From positions 1 to 5,520 of the forward strand of contig JABWBL010000261.1 of NCBI GenBank assembly GCA_013360535.1: a stretch of DNA of 5,520 bases, read 5' to 3'. The notes below the pieces were generated by a model. The model ran no database searches and had not been told where the DNA came from. It was given only the letters and a program-made list of their open reading frames with translations. The position numbers were made by a program, and so were the translations under genes. Of the stretch, positions 1-5,520 are shown piece by piece. Each line of letters starts with the position of its first letter. Position 1 is the first letter of the stretch. The stretch is from Planctomycetaceae bacterium. Its GTDB lineage: Bacteria; Planctomycetota; UBA1135; GCA-002686595.

Positions 1-1715
1 TCTCGGTCGCGCTCGACGGCTCGGCGCGCGCCGTCGTCGCCGACAGCGCGGCCCGCGGATCCCTGCAGTTCCTGAGCGACGGCGTCGAATTCGCGTTCGA
101 GCGCGAGCCGTTCGAGCTGTGGCTCGTCACAGGTACGGACGTCGCCACGCTGCTCGCGCAGTTGCGCGAGCTGCTCGGCCCGGTCGTGCGCCCGCCGTTG
201 TGGAGCCTCGGGTACCAGCACCTCGTCCGCAAGCCGGAGAACGCCGAGACCGTGCTCGAGATCGCCGCCCGTTTCCGCGCGCGTCACCTCGCCTGCGACG
301 CGCTGTGGCTCGACGACACGCTGCTCGAGACCGACAAGCCCTTCGCGTTCCACCGCGAGCGTTGTGCCGAGCCGAAAGCGCTGTGGACGGCGCTGCACGA
401 GCGCGACCTGCAGCTCGTCGTCGCCGCGCCGCCGCGCGTTCCGCTGGGACGCAACGTCGGCGCCCTGCGCGCGGGCCTCGACGAGGGCCACTTCGTGCTC
501 GACGCGAGCGGATCCGCGCTCAAGGCCCGCACCCACGTCGGCCTCGCGCACTTCCCCGACTTCACGCGCGAAGCGACGCGGGCCTGGTGGTCGGCGCAGG
601 TCGAGAAGTTCGCGCTCGAGGGCGTCGACGGCCTGTGGTCGGAGTTCGACGCGCCCGACCTCGCGCGTTCGGGCTGGGGAACGCTCGCTCCCGATGCCCA
701 GCACCGCGGCACGGCTCCCACGCGACACGAGCTCGTCCACAACTCGCTCGGCTCGCTGGCGGCGTCCGCGCTGTCCGACGGCCTCGCGCTCGCGCACCCC
801 GACGCCCGGCCGTTCTGCGCCTCGCGCTCCGCGCACTTTGCGAGCGCGTCGCACTCGGTGGTGCTCGGCCTCGCCGATGGCGCGGGCTGGGAAGCGTTGC
901 GGCACGCGTTGCCGCGGGCCCTCTCGGCGGGCCTGAGTGGACTGCCGTTCTTCGGGTTCGAGATCCCCGCCGGCGCCGAGGCCTCGGGCGAGCTGTACGC
1001 ACGCTGGCACGAGCTCGTCGCGTTGCTGCCTTTCGCGCTCGGCAGCAGTTCCTCCGCCAAGGACCTGCGCTCGGCCTGGTCCCACGGCGGCGAGATCGAG
1101 CGCGCGATCAAGGCCGCGCTCGACCGCCGCATGCGCTTCTTCCCGACGCTCGCTTCGCTGCTCGTCGAAGCGGCCGCGAACGGACTGCCCGTCGTGCGCC
1201 CGATGTTCCTCGCCGACCCCACCGACCGCGCCCTGCGCTCGGTCGACGACCAGTTCCTGCTCGGCCCCGACCTCGTCGTCGCGCCGGTGCTGCAACCGGG
1301 CGCTCGCGAGCGCACGGTGCTCCTGCCCTCGAGCCCGACCGGTGGCTGGTTCCTGCTCGACGGCGGCAAGGACCTGCTGCCCGCGGGGCGCTACACGGTC
1401 GAGGCTCCGCTCGGCCGCACCCCGATCTTCGTGCGTGCGGGACGCATCCTGATCACACACGCGCCCGCGCGCTCCACAGCGGCCCAGTCCGGCTCGGACC
1501 CGGAGCTGCAGGTGTTCTTCGATCCGCGCCAGCGCGCCACCGGCGCGTTCCACGAGGATCTCGGCGAAGGCGAGAAGCGCCGCACCGCTCGCACGGAATT
1601 GTCGGCGCACGTGCTGCGCGGACGCGTGGTGATCGATGCGTTCCAGGATGGCCGCGAGGTCGTCGACCGCGCGTGGCACGTGCATGCGCACGGCGCCGCG
1701 GCGGCCCGCAGCTGA
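1..1715 (+). CDS. Glycoside hydrolase family 31 (alpha-glucosidase-like) protein, 5' partial, with altered active site
   Basis: The frame is open from the window edge (first full codon at 3) to TGA at 1713-1715, giving 570 codons. The true start and most of the N-terminal beta-sandwich domain lie upstream; the TTG at 162 is internal. In window codons, the end of the N-domain reads ELWLVTG, followed by the GH31 barrel entry PPLWSLGYQ (from about codon 64), WLDD, FPDFT, WW and GVDGLW. Next come SRS, a GLSGLPFFG strand, and the C-terminal beta domains with FLLGPDLVVAPVL, LLP, GGWF and TPIFVRAG. Family members usually hydrolyse terminal alpha-glucosidic or alpha-xylosidic bonds. Here, however, the WxDMNEP nucleophile motif reads WSEFDAP, so Asp is replaced by Glu (codon 214) and the later Glu by Ala. 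The normal GxDIGGF reads GFEIPAG, and the WxGD acid/base region reads LGLAD. Family membership is firm; hydrolase activity is uncertain. No signal peptide can be judged. The gene converges on the chemotaxis cluster and has no evident functional link to it. Confidence 0.88.
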   Translation, partial: SVALDGSARAVVADSAARGSLQFLSDGVEFAFEREPFELWLVTGTDVATLLAQLRELLGPVVRPPLWSLGYQHLVRKPENAETVLEIAARFRARHLACDALWLDDTLLETDKPFAFHRERCAEPKALWTALHERDLQLVVAAPPRVPLGRNVGALRAGLDEGHFVLDASGSALKARTHVGLAHFPDFTREATRAWWSAQVEKFALEGVDGLWSEFDAPDLARSGWGTLAPDAQHRGTAPTRHELVHNSLGSLAASALSDGLALAHPDARPFCASRSAHFASASHSVVLGLADGAGWEALRHALPRALSAGLSGLPFFGFEIPAGAEASGELYARWHELVALLPFALGSSSSAKDLRSAWSHGGEIERAIKAALDRRMRFFPTLASLLVEAAANGLPVVRPMFLADPTDRALRSVDDQFLLGPDLVVAPVLQPGARERTVLLPSSPTGGWFLLDGGKDLLPAGRYTVEAPLGRTPIFVRAGRILITHAPARSTAAQSGSDPELQVFFDPRQRATGAFHEDLGEGEKRRTARTELSAHVLRGRVVIDAFQDGREVVDRAWHVHAHGAAAARS

Positions 1716-1733
1716 TCCGACGGCTCGCCAGCG

Positions 1734-2303
1734 TCACTCCGCCGCGGGCGGAATGACGGGCAACATCACGATCGCCTCGAAGGCCGGATACGTGTGGAGC
1801 TTGAGCTTCGCGCGGCCGACGAGCAGCTCGCTGCCTTCGGGGCGCTGGAACGCCGGCGCAACCCCCGGTCGCAACCCTTGGCAACCTTCCGAGCGGGTGC
1901 TCGCGCGCTTGGCGTAGAGCTCGCGCAACGCGCCATCGACGGAACCGCCGATCAGGTTCGCCACCTCGACCATCGCGTCCTTGGTGGCGCGCTCGAGGTC
2001 CTTGTCCTTGCGGCGCAGCGCCACGACGTCGTCGGCCATCATCATCAGGTAACAGGCGAACGAGATCGAGTCCGCGAGGGGCACGAGCAGCGCGCCGTGG
2101 GAGGCGACGCCGTCGATCGTGACGCCGAGGCGGAACGCGATGTGCACCGTGCGCTCGCCGGCGACCTTGTGCTCGCTGCGCTGGACCTTGAGCGACTCCA
2201 CCGCCAGCGGACGGTCGAGCAGCATGCCCATGTCTTCGCAGATCTTCGTGAAGACATGCTTCAGGACTTCGGTGTCCTGTTCGACGTGGGTTTCCTCGAC
2301 CAT
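1734..2303 (-). CDS. CheC/CheX-type chemotaxis phosphatase-like protein (third paralogue, last gene of cluster)
   Basis: The protein has 189 residues, from ATG at 2303-2301 to TGA at 1736-1734. A purine-rich ribosome site (GGAGAGAGG, 2314-2306) sits just before the ATG. A CheC/CheX helix signature, [DS]xxxExxN, is seen as D109-AMV-E113-VA-N116, followed by LIGGSVDGAL. In CheC and CheX the Glu and Asn of this motif act in dephosphorylating CheY-P. The region around residues 69-96 (HGALLVPLADSISF onward) resembles the strand-helix unit that precedes the motif in CheC-like proteins. Residues 132-158 form a basic, Pro/Gly-containing stretch before a final strand pair (RAKLKLHTYP, AIVMLP), which differs from the other two paralogues. 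There is one motif copy, as in CheX, whereas CheC has two. The gene follows the second paralogue by 16 bases and is probably cotranscribed. CheY phosphatase is the best guess; it might instead be a non-catalytic CheC-fold partner. Confidence 0.75.
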   Translation of the reverse strand: MVEETHVEQDTEVLKHVFTKICEDMGMLLDRPLAVESLKVQRSEHKVAGERTVHIAFRLGVTIDGVASHGALLVPLADSISFACYLMMMADDVVALRRKDKDLERATKDAMVEVANLIGGSVDGALRELYAKRASTRSEGCQGLRPGVAPAFQRPEGSELLVGRAKLKLHTYPAFEAIVMLPVIPPAAE

Positions 2304-2319
2304 CGCCTCTCTCCAGCCG

Positions 2320-2853
2320 TCAGGCTGCGCTCGCCGCCGTCTCCCGACGCCAGATCTCGACCGAGATCAGGCCCTGCTGGAGCTTGTAGAGCAGCATGCG
2401 GTCGCGCGCGGCAGCGGCGCTGGTCGCGACGCTGTTGACGAACGGCACGCTGAGCTGGCAACCACCGAGCGGGTCGAGCACACGCGTCTTCACGTGTCCC
2501 GTGACCATGTTGGCGCACTCCTTGAGCGCGTCGTTGATCTCCTCGATCGAGAGCGAGGTGTCGCCCGCGTCGAGCATCAGGAGCCCACGCGCGATGTCGA
2601 GCGCTCCGTCGGCGTTGCAACGGATCGTGACGTGCCCTTCGAGCACTCCGCGGTACTCGACGACCGCCTCGCGGTCGAAGTGCACGTGCGACAGGCCGCG
2701 CGCGGGCAAGGCCGCGGCCACGGCGGCGTCCACGGCGAGCGACTCGAACTTTCCGACCATGGTCGAGAAGACCTCGGCCACGGCGTGTTCGAGCGCCGCG
2801 TGCAGGACGTCGTCCCCCGGAAGGCTCCGGGTATCGGCCGCCCCATCAGCCAA
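2320..2853 (-). CDS. cheX: CheX-type CheY-P phosphatase (second paralogue), TTG start overlapping cheY
   Basis: The protein has 177 residues when begun at the TTG at 2853-2851. I chose this start because a GGAGG (2864-2860) lies 6 bases upstream. The ATG at the cheY stop is out of frame, and more upstream in-frame starts would run deep into cheY. The gene overlaps the end of cheY by 8 bases, which suggests translational coupling. After a short polar N-terminus, residues 15-35 form a helix typical of the CheX start. A beta region follows (VVEYRGVLEGHVTIRC), then the phosphatase helix signature D108-ALK-E112-CA-N115 with MVTGHVKTRVL, and then QLSVPFV before a final strand pair (MLLYKL, GLISVEI). 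These fit the CheX fold and complete [DS]xxxExxN signature. The expected role is dephosphorylation of CheY-P in the cytoplasm, and the direct coupling to cheY fits. Which CheY it acts on is inferred. Confidence 0.82.
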   Translation of the reverse strand: MADGAADTRSLPGDDVLHAALEHAVAEVFSTMVGKFESLAVDAAVAAALPARGLSHVHFDREAVVEYRGVLEGHVTIRCNADGALDIARGLLMLDAGDTSLSIEEINDALKECANMVTGHVKTRVLDPLGGCQLSVPFVNSVATSAAAARDRMLLYKLQQGLISVEIWRRETAASAA

Positions 2854-3220
2854 GGTACGCCTCCAGCGCCGCGCGGATCGACTCCGGCGTGAACGGCTTG
2901 GTGACGTAGCCGTTGGCACCGAGGTCGAGCGCGTTCTTCATCATGGCCTCGCCACCTTCGGTGGTGACCATGATCATCGGGAGCTTCTCCTTGGCGTGCG
3001 CGGTGCGCACCGCCTTGACGAAGTCGACGCCGTTCATCTCCGGCATGTTGATGTCGGACAGGATCAGGTCGATGTCCGGGTCGCTCGCGAGCTTCGCGAG
3101 GCCCTCGACGCCGTTGCCGGCCTCGAGCACGGTGTTGCACGGGATCTCGGCCTGGCGCAGGACGCGCGTGATGATCTTCCGCATCGTGGCCGAGTCGTCG
3201 ACGATCAGGACCTTGTTCAT
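2846..3220 (-). CDS. cheY: Chemotaxis response regulator CheY (single receiver domain)
   Basis: The protein has 124 residues, the usual length for a stand-alone CheY, from ATG at 3220-3218 to TGA at 2848-2846. All key receiver residues are present: acidic pocket D8-D9 in MNKVLIVDDSATMRK, phospho-acceptor D56 in LILSDINMPEMNG, the Thr pair T86-T87 in MIMVTTEGG, Y105, and the invariant K108 in YVTKPF. The ATG is chosen because the protein begins exactly at beta-strand 1. An in-frame extension to 3385 would add 55 low-complexity residues with no family match. The Shine-Dalgarno match before this ATG is weak. CheA-P would phosphorylate D56, and CheY-P would then alter the flagellar motor or another output; no output domain is attached. 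The gene is preceded by the 192-base intergenic region and overlaps the next CheX-type gene by 8 bases. Confidence 0.95.
   Translation of the reverse strand: MNKVLIVDDSATMRKIITRVLRQAEIPCNTVLEAGNGVEGLAKLASDPDIDLILSDINMPEMNGVDFVKAVRTAHAKEKLPMIMVTTEGGEAMMKNALDLGANGYVTKPFTPESIRAALEAYLG
2860..2864 (-). promoter_or_regulatory. Ribosome binding site for the TTG-started cheX-type gene
   Basis: GGAGG on the minus strand lies inside the last codons of cheY, 6 bases before TTG (2853-2851). It decides the start of the second CheX-type gene, since the nearby ATG at 2847-2845 is out of frame. The arrangement implies that ribosomes finishing cheY can reinitiate on the next gene. Confidence 0.65.
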
Positions 3221-3412
3221 GTGGCTTCGCTGTTGGGAGTTGGGGGCGAGGGAGAGAGGTGGGGCGCGGCCGGGGCAGATCGCCGAGGTCGCTGCCGACT
3301 CGCTGGATTTCGGAACGCGAAGCGGCGTGGCTGAAGCGTCAGGTCCGAATCCTGCGCGGCCGTGCGCGGGCGCCGTGCGCGCCACCGCCGCGCGGCGGAA
3401 GCTGCTTCCGTC
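3221..3412 (-). promoter_or_regulatory. Intergenic region between the first cheX-type gene and cheY
   Basis: This 192-base gap is the only long space inside the cluster, so a promoter or processing site for cheY and the two downstream genes is likely here. I cannot point to a convincing -35/-10 pair or a -24/-12 element. On the minus strand the part nearest cheY (about 3265-3229) is pyrimidine-rich with C/T runs and lacks a clear Shine-Dalgarno sequence. The part nearest the upstream gene holds stacked inverted repeats. An open reading frame that extends cheY through it has no family resemblance and is not considered coding. Confidence 0.4.
3369..3410 (-). terminator. Stacked inverted repeats just after the first cheX-type gene (possible attenuator or weak terminator)
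   Basis: Three dyads follow the TAG stop of the first cheX-type gene: a 15-base interrupted palindrome at 3396-3410 (seven-base arms CGGAAGC/GCTTCCG around one base), a perfect 14-base palindrome CCGCCGCGCGGCGG at 3385-3398, and a 5-bp stem with a 5-base loop at 3369-3383. The first two overlap, so they could form alternative structures. No U-run follows, so a classical intrinsic terminator is not shown. Chance dyads are common at this GC content. Confidence 0.3.
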
Positions 3413-3862
3413 CTAGCCGGCGCGCTCGAAGAGCTGCAGCTGGAGCGGCCAGCCGCTGAGCGAGACGCCCTGCTCGTGCACGAGCGTCCCGTGCAACTCG
3501 TCCTGCTCCCCCAGCCGCGGCAGACTCAGGTGGTTGGAGCCCGGCAATGCCGACTTCAGGTTCCCGCCGAGGATGTTGGCGACTTCGAGCAGCGTCGCTT
3601 CGACATCTTCGCCCGTGATCTGGTCGATCGGACGGCGGAAGAAGCTCGCCGCGAGCTCGCGCGCGGTTCCCAGCGGACAGTGCAGGTGCACGTCGCCGTT
3701 CCAGTCGCCCTTGATCCCGATCACCACATGCTGGCCAGCGCCGTCGCAGTCTCCGTGCTGACAGGCACGGCGCCGCTCCCGCAGGCCATGCCCGATGACC
3801 TCGTTCCAGACCTGCGCCACCAGGTTCTCGATGGTGCGTGAGAGCTCGGGGTCCCGGTGCAT
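3413..3862 (-). CDS. cheX: CheX-type CheY-P phosphatase (first paralogue)
   Basis: The protein has 149 residues, close to the normal CheX length, from ATG at 3862-3860 to TAG at 3415-3413. The start lies 17 bases after the cheR stop. An in-frame ATG at 4162 is rejected because it lies deep inside cheR. An N-terminal helix (TIENLVAQVWNEVIG) leads to a beta section (HVVIGIKGDWNGDVHLHCPL). The helix signature is then E93-VA-N96 in LLEVANILGGNLKSALPG, which is highly CheX-like, followed by HLSLPRL and closing strands. The catalytic Glu and Asn are present, but the Asp/Ser normally four residues before the Glu is Ala (A89). Residues 34-39 form CQHGDC, an unusual Cys/His-rich loop. Its position directly after cheR and before cheY supports a role in CheY-P dephosphorylation. 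No strong Shine-Dalgarno sequence is visible, so translation may depend on coupling to cheR. Confidence 0.82.
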   Translation of the reverse strand: MHRDPELSRTIENLVAQVWNEVIGHGLRERRRACQHGDCDGAGQHVVIGIKGDWNGDVHLHCPLGTARELAASFFRRPIDQITGEDVEATLLEVANILGGNLKSALPGSNHLSLPRLGEQDELHGTLVHEQGVSLSGWPLQLQLFERAG

Positions 3863-3879
3863 CGTCGCGAACGGACCGC

Positions 3880-5520
<1,641 letters not shown>

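Noticed and set aside
284..1369. Long minus-strand open frame opposite GH31
   Set aside because: It is the antisense shadow of the GH31 gene, rich in Ser/Arg/Pro, with no recognisable motif.
119..1756. Long plus-strand open frame, 545 codons, in another frame over the GH31 gene
   Set aside because: Its product is an Arg/Ala-rich low-complexity string with no domains, typical of an out-of-frame read in very GC-rich DNA. The GH31 frame has clear family motifs.
1690..1760. Bidirectional terminator between the converging GH31 and chemotaxis genes
   Set aside because: Only imperfect GC-rich complementarity is present, with no clean stem-loop and no T-run in the 18-base gap or beside it.
2845..2847. 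ATG overlapping the cheY stop as the start of the second cheX-type gene
   Set aside because: It is out of frame with the CheX-type reading frame, so the TTG with GGAGG is preferred.
2846..3385. Extended CheY with 55 additional N-terminal residues
   Set aside because: The extension is low-complexity and lies in the intergenic region. CheY begins naturally at the ATG at 3220 with beta-strand 1.

Overview
This 5,520-base window is very GC-rich bacterial DNA, with codon third positions almost all G or C in the real genes. It holds the 3' part of a plus-strand glycoside hydrolase family 31 (GH31) gene, facing a compact minus-strand chemotaxis cluster. I cannot name the organism. A high-GC Gram-negative-type lineage such as Planctomycetota or Myxococcota would fit, but that is only an impression.

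Layout. Positions 1-1715 (+) hold the catalytic barrel and C-terminal beta domains of a GH31 protein whose N-terminus lies outside the window. It converges, with an 18-base gap, on the 3' end of the chemotaxis cluster. Read in the direction of transcription (right to left), that cluster is: cheB methylesterase (5456-4704, N-terminal part missing or displaced), cheR methyltransferase (4704-3880), a first CheX/CheC-type phosphatase (3862-3413), a 192-base intergenic region with stacked inverted repeats, cheY (3220-2846), a second CheX/CheC-type protein (2853-2320, TTG start inside the end of cheY), and a third (2303-1734). The right-hand edge, from about 5394 to 5520, reads on the plus strand as an internal piece of alanyl-tRNA synthetase. 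It lies antisense to the open frame that continues from cheB.

How the genes work together. CheR and CheB add and remove methyl groups on chemoreceptor glutamates (adaptation). CheY is a stand-alone receiver protein with a complete phosphorylation site, and the CheX/CheC-type proteins would dephosphorylate CheY-P. No receptor, CheA or CheW gene lies in the window, so the cluster probably continues outside it or works with a kinase encoded elsewhere.

Most notable points. (1) The alaS fragment meets the cheB interdomain linker head-on, and codon third-position bias switches strand near 5385-5400. This suggests a rearrangement or a chimeric assembly join. (2) Three divergent CheX/CheC-type proteins flank a single CheY. 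(3) The GH31 protein has substitutions at the expected nucleophile and at other normally invariant active-site positions, so it may be a pseudo-enzyme or have altered chemistry.
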